Assembly (NCBI GenBank): GCA_051201585.1
Contig: CP179198.1
Span: 1,364,001-1,428,000 of the forward strand
Reading direction: 5' to 3'
Length of the DNA stretch: 64,000 nucleotides
Source: UBA868 sp016776875
Lineage (GTDB): Bacteria; Pseudomonadota; Gammaproteobacteria; Arenicellales; UBA868
Part shown: piece after piece, positions 19,131-30,392 of the stretch
How the letters are laid out: the number at the start of each line of letters is the position of its first letter
How positions within the stretch are numbered: position 1 is the stretch's first letter
Made by a program: the position numbers and the translations under genes
The notes under the pieces: generated by a model
Database searches by the model: none
Seen by the model: the letters and a program-made list of their open reading frames with translations, nothing else
What the model was told of the DNA's origin: nothing

Positions 19131-21444
19131 CTAATCAGAAGTTGCGGGCGCGATAACCTCACGCTTCCCGTTTTCTAGCGGGCCTACTGCACCAGCCGCT
19201 TCCATTGATTCAATCATCCGAGCCGCACGATTGTATCCTACCCGAAGATGGCGCTGGACCGAAGATATGGACGCTCTGCGGGTCTCGGTTACAAAAGCAA
19301 GTGCTTTGTCGTAAAGCGGATCCTCTTCCCCGCCCGCCCCATCTCCAGAATCCTCTCCCGGTAAAGAGCCCGCCAATGCGGAACTGTCGACAACGGCCTC
19401 AAGATATTCGGGGCTTCCGCTCTTTCTGATCTCTTCGGCCACACGATGCACCTCTTGGTCGGAGACAAATGATCCATGAACACGCATGGGCAGGCCGGTG
19501 CCAGGTGGCATAAACAGCATATCACCGTGCCCTAAAAGTTGCTCGGCCCCCATTTGGTCGAGAACGGTTCTCGAATCAGCTCGAGCCGAAACTTGAAAAG
19601 CGATTCGAGTCGGAATATTTGCCTTGATCAGTCCCGTAACAACATCGACCGAAGGTCTCTGGGTCGCCAGCACCAGATGGATTCCTGCGGCTCTTGCTCT
19701 TTGGGCAATACGCGTAATCAACTCCTCAATTTTCTTACCCGCTACCATCATGAGATCGGCAAATTCATCAACAATAACAACGACGTAAGGGATTTTTGCT
19801 AAGCTTCGGGGTTTCAGAATCATCCCCCGGAATTGGCGAATACATCGGATCATCGATAGGCTTCCCACTCGCGATTGCCGCTTCCACTTTACGGTTGTAT
19901 CCGACAATATTGCGCACCCCTAATGCCGCCATGACTCTAAACCGGCGATCCATCTCAACAATACACCAACGAAGCGCATTTGCCGCTTTTTGCATATCCG
20001 TAACGACGGGCGTCAATAAATGTGGAATCCCATCGTAAACGGACAACTCGAGCATCTTGGGATCGACCATAATCAAACGAACATCCTCTGGAGTCGATTT
20101 ATACAAAATACTTAGAATAATGGCATTCACACAAACGGACTTTCCGGACCCTGTTGTGCCCGCGACCAACAAATGGGGCATTTTGCAAAGATCGGAAACC
20201 ACGGGCTCGCCCGCGATATCTTTCCCTAAAATCAACGTCAGCGGACTCTTGCTGGTCTCATAAACTGCAGACGCCAAACCCTCAAGCAAAAATACGGTCT
20301 CTCGGGACTCGTTGGGAATTTCGATCCCGATATAGGTTTTGCCCGGAATATTTTCAACCACTCGAACACTGACCACCGATAAGGCTCTCGCCAGATCCCT
20401 GGCAAGGCCCACAATCTGACTCGCTTTTATCCCCGCGGCTGGATCAATCTCAAAGCGGGTAATTACAGGTCCGGGTTGAACAGATACCACGGTAACTTCG
20501 ACGTTAAAATCACGTAGCTTTTTCTCGACCAGTCTCGACATCATTTCGAGCGAATCCTTGCTGTATCCCCCCGGCTGGACTTGAGGCTGGTCAAGCAGTT
20601 TAAGCGCCGGAAGATTGCCCTGCGGTGCTTTCCCTTCGATAAATAGCGGGATAGTGGCCTGTTTTTCTTTTTGCAATCGCAATCCTTCTTTTGCAGGCTT
20701 AATCTTCGGCTCTATACGGGGCGGTTCTTTATGTTCCCGCTCACGTCGTATTTCAGCAACGGTCTCCTGCCGCTGACGCCGCGAGCGAAGACCTTTCACT
20801 TTATCCAGCCAATCAGCAAGAGCGGTTCGCCCCCGTGCGGCCCACTCAAATGCCTTCGCGCCGACATTATCCATCGCACTGAACCAGGATAAATCAAGTG
20901 TCCAGGATAACCCTGCAATCAATGCGACAATTAAAGCAACGGTCGCTCCGACCGGTCCAAACACCTCTAACAACCAGCCGCCCGAAACAAACCCAAGCCA
21001 CCCGCCGCCGGAGATTCCAATGTCCGAACCCCAATTCGCAAAGTGGACATATTCAATACCGCAAGCCGACAAAACAGTTAACGCGATCCCGATACCATGG
21101 ACAAATCGGGCGTACGAGCTGGTCGGGTGATCCCGGTTGCGTAACATTCGGGCGCTTAAAAGGCCAAAAATTACCGGGAACAGATACGCCGCGTAGCCGA
21201 ACGCGTGTAAAAATAAATCCGCGAACCAGGCGCCGAACCGCCCTCCTAAATTTCGAGTGGATCCATCATCCCCTGTTGAAGTCCAGGCCGGATCCAGAGG
21301 AGAATATGAGACTAGGCAAATCAATAGATAGCCCGTCAGTGCGACAAGCGCGATAACAAGCGTTTCGCGCGCCAGTCGGGTCAGGCGAGCGGGCGTTTCC
21401 GAGGGCGGTGACTTCCGTTTATTCTTGGTTTTTGTTTGGATCAA
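19131..21444 (-). CDS. ftsK: DNA translocase FtsK (one apparent frameshift)
   Basis: Septal DNA pump that completes chromosome segregation and activates XerCD. Four to five N-terminal membrane helices, a short linker, then the RecA-like motor with Walker A GTTGSGKSVCVN and Walker B VVVIVDEFADLMM, and a C-terminal gamma winged helix (SSVQRHLRVGYNRAARMIE). The frame breaks just before Walker B at AGCT 19802-19805; dropping one T gives TPKLAKIPYVVVIVDE. Repaired length is about 770 residues, so this is a short-linker FtsK. The start is TTG 21444, with AGG upstream. Confidence 0.94.
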
Positions 21445-21488
21445 GTCTGAATACCTGCGACTAATTCGGCGCCCGTAATGAGAGCCGT

Positions 21489-21494
21489 ATTATA
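21489..21494 (-). promoter_or_regulatory. Candidate -10 box upstream of ftsK
   Basis: A perfect TATAAT on the minus strand, which would start transcription about 35-40 nt before the ftsK TTG start. No convincing -35 box is present at 16-18 bp. The 155-bp divergent gap also has to hold the trxB promoter, which I could not identify. Confidence 0.3.
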
Positions 21495-21599
21495 GCGAAA
21501 TCAGGGAATCTAACCCCACATTGAACTCATCTGTAATGCCTCTCTGGATTCTCTTGGACGTTGAGGCGACAATATCGGATCAATTTTTTGGAGCAACAT

Positions 21600-22559
21600 A
21601 TGGCAACAACACGACATTGCCGCTTACTGATACTGGGATCAGGGCCAGCCGGCTACACCGCTGCTGTCTACGCATCGCGAGCAAATTTGTCCCCGGTACT
21701 TGTGACGGGGATTGAGCAAGGCGGTCAGTTAATGACAACTACAGAAGTTGATAATTGGCCGGGTGATCCTCATGGGCTGATGGGGCCTGACCTGATGTCT
21801 CGAATGCTGGCCCACGCTGAGCGTTTTGGAACCGAGATCGTGTTTGACCATATCCACACCGCAAAATTAGGTTCTCGCCCGTTTGAACTGAATGGCGACG
21901 CTGCTACCTATACTTGCGACGCTTTAATTATCGCGACTGGAGCCTCTGCACAATATCTCGGTCTCGAATCCGAAGAAAACTTTAAGGGCAAGGGCGTCTC
22001 CGCATGCGCGACTTGTGATGGGTTCTTTTATAAAAATAAGCCTGTGGCCGTGATTGGCGGAGGCAACACTGCCGTTGAGGAAGCGATTTACTTATCCAAC
22101 CTCTGCTCAAAGGTTACCCTCGTTCATCGGCGAGATTCCCTGCGGGCTGAGGCAATTCTTCAGGACCAACTCTTCGCAAGAACTGGGGATGCGGGTAATG
22201 TTTCGATCGAATGGAATCAAACCCTGGAAGAGGTCTTAGGAGACGATGGCGGTGTAACGGGCATCCGTATCAAAAGGGTTGGTGAGAATCAATCAGCAAA
22301 AGACTTGCCCGTTCATGGCGTTTTTATCGCAATTGGTCATTCACCCAATACCAATCTGTTCGCCGATCAATTAGACATTAATAATGGTTATCTCCGGGTC
22401 TCATCGGGGCTCGACGGGAATGCAACTGCGACCAGCATGCCTGGTGTTTTCGCCGCCGGAGACGTAATGGATCATATCTATCGCCAAGCAGTCACCTCGG
22501 CCGCGACAGGCTGCATGGCTGCGCTTGACGCAAAACGTTTTCTCGACGCCAACAGCTAA
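21600..22559 (+). CDS. trxB: Thioredoxin-disulfide reductase
   Basis: Flavoenzyme that passes electrons from NADPH to thioredoxin. 319 residues from ATG 21600 (GGAG 7 nt upstream); the longer reading from 21561 adds residues unlike the family. FAD-binding GSGPAGYTAAVYASR, redox motif CATC (about 136-139), NADP-binding GGGNTAVEEAIYL and the terminal FAD site GVFAAGDVMD are all present. The smr gene begins 10 bp downstream, so they are probably one transcript. Confidence 0.96.
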   Translation: MATTRHCRLLILGSGPAGYTAAVYASRANLSPVLVTGIEQGGQLMTTTEVDNWPGDPHGLMGPDLMSRMLAHAERFGTEIVFDHIHTAKLGSRPFELNGDAATYTCDALIIATGASAQYLGLESEENFKGKGVSACATCDGFFYKNKPVAVIGGGNTAVEEAIYLSNLCSKVTLVHRRDSLRAEAILQDQLFARTGDAGNVSIEWNQTLEEVLGDDGGVTGIRIKRVGENQSAKDLPVHGVFIAIGHSPNTNLFADQLDINNGYLRVSSGLDGNATATSMPGVFAAGDVMDHIYRQAVTSAATGCMAALDAKRFLDANS

Positions 22560-22569
22560 AGCCGGAGCA

Positions 22570-23094
22570 ATGAAAAAGACTCCTCGCCAAAAGACTCGCA
22601 TCTCAAAAGATGAAGTTCAACTTTTTCGCGAGGCGGTATCTGGCGTTCAACCCTTCTCGCACACACCCCGCGTGAACTCGAAACCCGCTATCAATAAAAA
22701 GCGACTCAAGCCTTTTGCCGGCGTTCCCCAAAGCGCAATATTATCCGAGGATGGGGAAAGCTTTCGTCGGGCCAACATCGACCCCGCGACCTTTTCCGCT
22801 CTCAAGGCCGGAAGATTTAACCCCGAAGATGTTATCGACCTCCATGGTAATACGGTAACCAAAGCAATGCAGCGACTCACCGACTTCATTCATCAAAAAA
22901 CATATTTTCATCAAACCTGTCAGTTAGTGATCACTGGAAAAGGATCCCACTCGCCTGAAGGTTTCTCGCCGGTCAGGAATTCGACCCTCGGACTACTGCC
23001 AACATTCCCGCAAGTGGTAGCCTTTTGCTGGGCGACCCCTTCTCACGGCGGTAGCGGCGCATTTTTTTTACTTATCGATGGGTCTCAGTCGTAA
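22570..23094 (+). CDS. Smr-domain protein (SmrA/SmrB type)
   Basis: 174 residues from ATG 22570. A basic N-terminal half is followed by an Smr domain: VIDLHGNTVTKAMQRL, then VITGKGSHS and the terminal VVAFCWATPSHGGSGAFFLL. These match the stand-alone Smr proteins of gammaproteobacteria, where SmrB is an endonuclease that cleaves mRNA at collided ribosomes. The DLHG and GKG motifs needed for nuclease activity are present. The 3' end overlaps the convergent ispF by 23 bp. Which Smr paralogue it is cannot be settled here. Confidence 0.88.
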   Translation: MKKTPRQKTRISKDEVQLFREAVSGVQPFSHTPRVNSKPAINKKRLKPFAGVPQSAILSEDGESFRRANIDPATFSALKAGRFNPEDVIDLHGNTVTKAMQRLTDFIHQKTYFHQTCQLVITGKGSHSPEGFSPVRNSTLGLLPTFPQVVAFCWATPSHGGSGAFFLLIDGSQS

Positions 23095-23557
23095 GAAGCG
23101 CGACTGCATATGCAGCAATCCCCTCCCCTCTTCCGGTAAAACCTAATTTCTCGGTCGTTGTCGCTTTAACGTTAATTTGGCTGGTGTCGACCTTAAGGTC
23201 CTGGGCTAAATTATCAACCATTGCGGAAATGAAGTCTGACAAACGGGGCGCCTCAGCGACGATTGTGGTATCTACATTTGAGACTGAAAAACCGTGACTG
23301 TTGAGTTCATTCAGTGTCGCTCTCAGGAGCTCCCTGCTATCTTGACCTGCATGGGCCGGGTCAGAATCCGGAAAATGCTTCCCGATATCACCAAGCGATG
23401 CGGCCCCGAATAGCGCATCGCAAATGGCGTGGATAAGTACGTCTGCGTCACTATGACCGTCCAATCCACGCTCAAATGGAATATCCACACCGCCCAGCCG
23501 CAGCTTACGCCCGCTAACCAATCTGTGAACATCAAATCCATGGCCAATACGGATCAA
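23072..23557 (-). CDS. ispF: 2-C-methyl-D-erythritol 2,4-cyclodiphosphate synthase
   Basis: Fifth enzyme of the MEP isoprenoid pathway. 161 residues, normal length. Metal-binding GHGFDVH at the N-terminus, GLDGHSDADVLIHAI with the second metal histidine, HFPDSDP, and the conserved end KATTTEKLGFTGRGEGIAA. The start codon is TTG 23557 within TTGA, so it overlaps the repaired ispD stop; translational coupling is likely. Its 3' end overlaps smr on the other strand. Confidence 0.96.
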   Translation of the reverse strand: MIRIGHGFDVHRLVSGRKLRLGGVDIPFERGLDGHSDADVLIHAICDALFGAASLGDIGKHFPDSDPAHAGQDSRELLRATLNELNSHGFSVSNVDTTIVAEAPRLSDFISAMVDNLAQDLKVDTSQINVKATTTEKLGFTGRGEGIAAYAVALLTTETHR

Positions 23558-24254
23558 CTGGTCTTCTCCTGAGCATCTAAAATCGCGCTCGCAAAAATCA
23601 TATCTTCAGGTTCGGTGAGCTTCAGATTTTCCCTTGAGCCCTTGACCAGTAACGGGGCGTAGCCCAAAAACTCCATCGCATTCGCCTCGTCCGTAAAAGT
23701 AATATTTTTTTCTTTTCCGGCACACAGCGCATCGAACAGCCGACCGACGGGAAAAAGTTGGGGCGTCTGTGCGCGCCAGTGTTGCCCTCGGTCGATCGTT
23801 TCAAGACTGCGACCGTTTTTAGCTTTTTCAAGGTGTCAACAACTTCTATTGCCAAAAACCCGCCTCGAGCATCAAAACCCACACTGTTTACCAGTTCACT
23901 GACGAGTTTGGGAGTAATAAGCGGTCTTGCTGCGTCGTGAATTAACGCCCACTCATCCACGCGACCACAGTCGATCAGTCGTTTGAGCCCTTTTAGAACG
24001 GTTTCCGAGCGCGTGGCGCCACCGATATATGTCTCCACCTTCAAACGACCGGTTGAAAGATCTGACAGCCTAAGATCATTCTCCGCTGCCACCCCGACCA
24101 AAATACCCGATAGTTCCGAAACCGCATGAAGTCGCTCCAGCGTCCGGTGAATAACCTGTTTCCCGTGCAAAGGGGTGTATTGTTTTGGCGCACTGCCCCC
24201 AAACCGTTTTCCAGAGCCCGCCGATGGGACGATCGCCCATATTTTATTGCTCAT
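23554..24254 (-). CDS. ispD: 2-C-methyl-D-erythritol 4-phosphate cytidylyltransferase (one apparent frameshift)
   Basis: Third enzyme of the MEP pathway, forming CDP-methylerythritol. N-terminal nucleotide-binding PSAGSGKRFGGSAPKQY and the catalytic region IHDAARPL are in the raw frame to VVDTLKK. There, at AGCT 23821-23824, one base is missing; restoring it gives KNGRSLETIDRGQHWRAQTPQLF, TFTDEANAMEFLG and ENLKLTEPEDM, the normal C-terminus, ending at TGA 23554-23556. Repaired length is 233 residues. Together with ispF this is the common ispD-ispF pair. Confidence 0.94.
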
Positions 24255-24336
24255 CGAGACTAATTTATTATTATCAAAATACTGGTTTATGTAAAAGTTA
24301 TAACTCAGTTTACGCTAAAATTATGCTTTCGCTCCA

Positions 24337-27300
24337 TTGATTTTTCTGTCGTTGCCTTCTTTATCTCCCCAACGCGTCCCGCCGACTCAGACACGTAGCA
24401 AGCGATGGCCTCGACGCGCAGGCGCAGCGCTTGCGTTCGACATCGCGAATCTCAGCGTTGAAAACGGCCCGACTATCGTAGTCGCGCGCACACCTCGTGA
24501 GCATCAACTTCTTCTCGATGAGGTCACATTTTTCCTGAAGAACTCGTGGCCAAAACCTTTGTTTTTCTCCGGCTGGGAATGCCTTCCTTATGATCGATTT
24601 TCCCCACACCCCGAAATCGTCTCGCAACGTATCGCAACCTTAATTGATCTTCAAACTGAGGCACGAATCGTCATCATTGCGGCCGATCAGCTACTGGCAA
24701 GACTAGCGCCACCAGAGTTTCTGCTTTCAAACAGTTTTAAATTGCAAAAGGGAAATGCGCTTGATCCGCAAGCCTTCAGGAGTCGACTATCCGACTCGGG
24801 TTATCTTTCCGTTTCACGGGTGATATCGCCGGGCGAATTTGCCGTCCGCGGCGGCATCATTGATGTCTACCCTTCAGGATCCGAAAAACCTTTTCGTATT
24901 GATCTTTTTGGCGACGAGATCGAAAACATTCGCTTTTTCGATCCGGAATCTCAAAAGTCGGTTGGCGAAACTCACTCTCTTTCAATTCTGCCGGCCCGGG
25001 AATTTCCAACCAACCAGAATGCCATCGATTGTTTTAGAGCAAATTACAGGCGAACGTTCTCTGGGGACCCTCAAAACTCGATTATTTATCGAGACGTCTC
25101 CCAGGGAAAATTTCCCTCTGGAATCGAGTTCTACCTCCCTTTGTTTTTCTCACAGTCGGCGACAATTTTTGATTACCTCCCCGAGCAGGCGACCTGGGTT
25201 ATACCGTCGGACCTCGAAGATCTCTTAAATTCAGAGTGGGCAACCCTGAATGACAGATATTCACAGCTCTCTTATGATCAAGAGCGTCCACCAATGCCTC
25301 CTGGCGAAATCTCAATGACGCCGCAGGAGGTTATTCGGGGAATCGAATCCCAGAACGTGATCAAAACCAATTCCGAGGCATCAACTCAGTCGAAGATTAA
25401 AGCGGTTGTTGAAGTGCCCGTTTATCCCGTCGATCACCAGGCTTCAGAACCTTTTCTGGCCCTGGTTAACCGGGTAAAGCAATCAAAAGAATTTCCGATT
25501 CTAGTAAACACAGAGTCTGTCGGTCGAGCAGAGACATTTCTAGACCTTTTTCGTTCCTATGATCTGCCGATCCAAGAGTATTCCTCCTGGCATGCATTTG
25601 TAAGCGATCCTGACGCCGAGGTCGGAATCTGCGTCTCTCCTCTAGATCGCGGCCTTTGTATTCCCAATGAAGCCCCTGAAGTAGTTGTCGAATCGCAACT
25701 CTATGGCTCAAAGAAACGTCAAAATAAACGGCGCGGCCGCTCAACTGATCCCGAAGCGATCATTCGATCAATCGCTGAACTAAAACCTGAGGATCCTATT
25801 GTTCATATTGATCATGGGGTGGGACGGTATAAGGGTCTGAAATCACTGGCAATTGATGGAAAACCAGACGAGTTCATCGTTGTCAGCTATAAAGGCGGTG
25901 GAAAAGCTTTATATCCCTGTTTTCAATATTGGGGTGCTGTCTCGATACATCGGAGGCGACTCTGATACTGCCCCATTGCATACGCTCGGGGGCGAGCAAT
26001 GGGAGAAGGCGCGAGCGCGAGCTCGGAAACGGGCTTACGATGTTGGAGCGGAACTTCTTAAAACCCAGGCGCTTCGAACGCTCCGAGTTGGAAAGTCGCT
26101 TGCCGTCGCGGAGCAACAATATCTGGCTTTTACGAGCGAGTTCCCTTTTGAGGAAACGATAGATCAAGAAAACGCAATTGAAGCGGTCAGAGAGGATCTC
26201 CGCGCCAGTCAACCCATGGATCGACTGATTTGTGGAGACGTGGGTTTTGGTAAAACCGAGGTTGCATTACGGGCAACCTTTATCGTGTCGTCAAACAGTC
26301 AACAAACTGCGATTCTCGCCCCAACGACCCTTCTTGCGCAACAACACTTTGAAACCTTCCGGGATCGATTTGCGAACCAGCCTGTTCGAGTCGCCTGTTT
26401 GTCTCGTTTTCTTTCTAAATCGGAAATCGAAAAAATCATCATTGACGTCAGAAACGGGAAGATCGATATCCTTATTGGCACCCACCGCCTTCTACAGAAG
26501 GACATCACCTTTAAAGCCCTTGGTCTCGTCATTATCGATGAGGAGCACCGATTTGGTGTCCGTCAAAAAGAACAGCTCAAGCAGATGCGTGAAGAAGTTG
26601 ACGTGCTCACGCTTACCGCAACCCCAATCCCGCGAACACTTAATATTGCGCTATCGGGAATCCGTTCGATATCTCTCATATCGACGCCTCCGGCCGGTCG
26701 AGTTTCGATTAAAACAAGCGTCCAACCCTACTCAAAAAGCATAATCAAAGAGGCGTGTTTACGGGAATTGCATCGAGGAGGCCAGGTCTATTTTCTACAC
26801 AACGAGGTATCAAGTATTGAGCGCGTGAGCGAAACGATACGAGATTTGCTCCCCAATGCGAATATCCAAGTTGTCCATGGTCAAATGCCAAGTGGCAAAC
26901 TTGAAGCCGTGATGCGTGATTTTTACCACCAACGTTTCGATATTTTGGTGTGTAGCACGATAATAGAAAGCGGAATCGACATTCCCACCGCCAATACAAT
27001 CATTATCAATCGAGCAGACCGGTTCGGTCTCGCGCAATTACACCAACTTCGTGGGCGAGTCGGTCGATCAAAACATCAGGCATTCGCGTTTTTGCTGACC
27101 CCTGAGAAAGAAGCGCTGACTGAGACTGCGTCCCGGCGACTTGCGGCAATCGAAGAACTTAATGAACTCGGTGTCGGATTTGCGCTCGCAAACCAGGATT
27201 TGGAAATTCGGGGTGCGGGCGAGTTGTTGGGCGAAGGCCAAAGTGGCGCGATGGAAGAAGTCGGATTCACGCTTTATACGGACTATCTCAATCGGGCAAT

Positions 27301-27838
27301 ACGCGACCTCTCGGATGACTCCTTGCAACCTCGCCAAGATCTAGAAGCCAATAGGCCTGCAGATGTTGAGCTAGGTGTCTCGGCTTTTATCCCCTCAGAC
27401 TACCTGCCCGACGTGCATACCCGACTTGTTCTTTATCAGCGAATATCCAATTTGATGAACACCGAAGACCTGCATAGTATGCAACTTGAAATTGTTGACC
27501 GATTTGGTCTGTTACCGCTTGAAACAAAGATGCTATTCAATCTATCAAGATTTAGATTGATTGCAACGCTTCTGGGGATCACTCATATTCGGCTGGGTCA
27601 TAACGGCGGGAATTTTGAATTTAAACCGGATGCACCGATCGACAGTCAAGGGTTATCACACCTACTCAATAAGAAATCCCGAATTTTCCAGATGATCTCT
27701 CCAGTCAAACTAAAAATTTCAGGAAACTTATCAGACACCGATACACGAGCAGATCTTTGCGAGTGGATCCTGGAAACCCTCGACCCGCAGCGTCCCACTC
27801 AAGAGTGGGCAGAAGGCCTCGAGAGGCTCGATCAATAG
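24337..27838 (+). CDS. mfd: Transcription-repair coupling factor Mfd (one apparent frameshift)
   Basis: ATP-dependent translocase that removes stalled RNA polymerase and recruits UvrA. About 1166 residues. N-terminal UvrB-like module (FAVRGGIIDVYPSG), RNA-polymerase-interaction domain (VHIDHGVGRYKGL), then the RecG-like motor with Walker A GDVGFGKTEVA, DEEHRFG and LRGRVGRSKHQAFA, and a C-terminal autoinhibitory domain. The break is at AGCT 25905-25908; one surplus base, and the repaired GGKLYIPV joins the halves. The start is TTG 24337; no in-frame ATG exists. The stop is TAG within TAGCT, so the extreme C-terminus is slightly uncertain. Confidence 0.95.
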
Positions 27839-27877
27839 CTCTCCAGTCGAATTCCCATCATGCGAAATTCAAGCGGA

Positions 27878-28468
27878 ATGAAAAAGACGTTCTTGTTCCT
27901 AGTGTGTCACTTGACCCTTGCAATGCCACCTGCTCTAGCAAGCGCTCAACTAAGTATCGAGTATCTTGTTTTTGTATATCCTCCAACTCGCCACCAAAGC
28001 GTAACCCCAGTAAATGAGCAATTTTTAATCAGTTTGTCTAGAATTCTTTCGCTTCCGAAAGGGGGTTCGGTTCAGCACTCTGTCGTGACGAAAAACACCG
28101 CGCTCAGCCCGCTCAAAGATCGAATAACGACGATAGCCGGAACTAAAATTCTGATGCATGGCAAGACCACAGTATCTGAATCCGGAAGCGGCGGGATCTT
28201 TGCAATCCGGTCAAAAGACCGATCCCGCTTCACCAGGCTTTCGATCGGTTTTAAAACCTCGAAAGGTTCACGACCTCGACTCACGTTAATGGGTGCCCTG
28301 CAGGAATTTTTAGAAGATGACCTGTCGGTAGGCGGAAAAATACCTGTTTTTGTCCAAAACCGTCCAGGTATGCAAATTTGGCAGTCGCTACCGTTAATGC
28401 TTGGGGAGCCCCTTTATTTTGATAATCCTTCGTTCGGAGTAGTTGTTTACGCGTTAAAAGGGAACTAA
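27878..28468 (+). CDS. CsiV-like exported protein
   Basis: About 196 residues with a signal peptide (MKKTFLFLVCHLTLAMPPALASAQ). The body begins IEYLVFVYP, resembling the YxVExIVF opening of CsiV proteins, and ends with EPLYFDNPSFGVVVYAL, resembling the FDHPLFGVLV ending of that family. In many gammaproteobacteria a gene of this family directly follows mfd, as here. CsiV is a periplasmic peptidoglycan-associated protein that supports class A penicillin-binding protein activity in Vibrio. ATG 27860 is an alternative start. Similarity is recognisable but modest. Confidence 0.6.
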   Translation: MKKTFLFLVCHLTLAMPPALASAQLSIEYLVFVYPPTRHQSVTPVNEQFLISLSRILSLPKGGSVQHSVVTKNTALSPLKDRITTIAGTKILMHGKTTVSESGSGGIFAIRSKDRSRFTRLSIGFKTSKGSRPRLTLMGALQEFLEDDLSVGGKIPVFVQNRPGMQIWQSLPLMLGEPLYFDNPSFGVVVYALKGN

Positions 28469-28493
28469 CGCTACGGCTAGGCCGCGGCGTTAG
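28465..28493. terminator. Two-part hairpin at the csiV-like/wbpM convergent junction
   Basis: CTAACGC (28465-28471) pairs with GCGTTAG (28487-28493), and inside it CGGC pairs with GCCG around a 3-nt loop (28474-28484). The csiV stop lies in the outer stem and the wbpM stop in the inner hairpin. There is no T-run on either side, so it is a possible bidirectional transcription barrier rather than a canonical terminator. Confidence 0.4.
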
Positions 28494-30392
28494 ACGCATC
28501 TAGATCCGGCGATCCCGAAATAGATTGATACTCGGGCACAAGTTCAAGAGAGATGTCCCGAACCGTTTCATGATCACATGCCTCGATACTCGAAGCTAAT
28601 TTATCTAAAGCTTCCAAAATTCATTCGGCGTATTAGGTCTTGCCTGAGCAAGCAGAATCTTTTCATAGTCTGTCGGGGCGAGACTCTCATCTGGATGAAA
28701 TAATTCTTCTGATAATTTTTCACCCGGACGCAATCCCGTATATCTCACCTCGACCTCGTCATCCGGGACTTTACCCGCGAGGCGAATCATTTGGCGGGCA
28801 AGATAATCAATCTTCACGGGTTCGCCCATATTCAAGACAAATATTTCACCGCCGGCACCCATTACGCATGCTTGAAGAATTAACTGGCAAGCTTCCGAAA
28901 CGGTCATAAAGTAACGTGTCATGGAGGGATCGGTGACCGTCACCGGTCCGCCTTGCCGAATCTGCCGCTCAAACAGCGGAACCACGCTCCCGGCAGAGCC
29001 TAGAACGTTACCAAATCGTACCGTTATAAATTTGGTTTTTTCGGTGTCATTGCGCAGTTGACCCACAATCTCAGCGAGGCGTTTGCTCACCCCCATCATA
29101 CTACTCGGATTAACTGCCTTGTCTGTTGAAATCAAGACAAACTTCTCAACCCCCGCCGCAATCGAAGCGTTTGCCACTGACAGAGTACCCAACGTGTTGT
29201 TACGCATCGTTTCCCTGATCTGGTTCTGCAGCATCGGTACATGCTTGTACGCCGCCGCATGGAAGACTATTTGTGGTCGATGGTTCGCGAAGATATCGTT
29301 GATTGCTTTCTCGTCGCAAATATCTCCCAACAGCTGGCTAAATGAGATCTCTGGAAAACGCTCCTTAAGCTCAAGTCCGAGCGAATAAAGGTTGAATTCA
29401 TTTTGCTCAACAAGAATGACCTCTTTTGGCTCAAGGCGTGCAACCTGGCGGCAAAGTTCGCTACCAATCGACCCTGCGCCGCCTGTTATAAGGATTTTTT
29501 GATCCTTAATCATCTCAAACATTTTTTCCCAATTTAGGTCCACGGGCGCCCTACCCAATAGATCATCCAGTTCTACGGTTCGTAAATCGGAGCTGGAAGC
29601 GCCGCCATCGAGAATGTCTTGCACCTTCGGCAAGGTTCGAAATGGCACTCTGGCCTCGCCACAAAGACTCACAAGCCTGCGCATTTCTTCAGCGGATGCG
29701 CTCGGAATCGCAATCAGGATGAGCTCGATGTGCAGCAGTTTGGACAATTGGGGGATCGTCGCGCATTCGCCCAGAATTCGAACCCCCTGAATTTCCCGAC
29801 CTTTTTTCGATGAGTCATCGTCGATAAAACCGGCGACGTGATAGTCGATATCAACACTTCTTTTAATATCTTTTAAAAGCATGTCGCCAGCCGCCCCTGC
29901 GCCGACAATCATCACCCTCTTCCCCCCTCCTCTCTGGAGTTGACGATCCCTGAAAAGCCGATACGTGATCCGGCCACCGGCTAAAAAACCAACGAGAAAG
30001 AGGCCGTGCAACGGAAAAACAGACCGGGGAACCGCAATCAAGTCCGTTAAAAGAAAAATAACCGCGGCAGACACAAGTGTCCCAACGCCTACGGCCTTGA
30101 TGACAACCCAGAGGTCGTAGGTCGAGGTGAATCTCCAGGCGCCACGATGAATGCCAAAAAAAACAAAGAAAACGAGATGCGCTCCGATGACAACTGGAAG
30201 CATTGCTATCGCCTGATCTAAAAAAATGCCGGGAATCAAATCAAGATTAAATCGGAACCAGTACGCGCCGAGCCAGGCAACCGTGATTCCGATAGCGTCA
30301 TGGATCAACACTGGCCACCGACTCATCAAATACCTGAGCGACGACAGGATCCAATCGAAAGTCGATCTTTCCATTTTTTTAACTATTGCCAT
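28477..30392 (-). CDS. wbpM: UDP-GlcNAc 4,6-dehydratase family membrane protein, WbpM/CapD/FlaA1 type (one apparent frameshift)
   Basis: Large membrane-bound nucleotide-sugar dehydratase. Four N-terminal helices precede a first Rossmann domain (VMIVGAGAAGDMLL) and the catalytic SDR domain (ITGGAGSIGSELCRQ, FHAAAYKHVP, STDKAVNPSSMMGVSKR, VRFGNVLGSAGSVVP). Related enzymes make UDP-4-keto-6-deoxy sugars for QuiNAc/FucNAc. The raw frame stops at 28605, but AGCT 28609-28612 has lost a base; restoring it extends the protein by about 45 residues (WKALDKLASS to LVPEYQS) to TAG 28477. The start ATG 30392 overlaps the upstream gene. It is the last gene of the polysaccharide operon. Confidence 0.9.
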
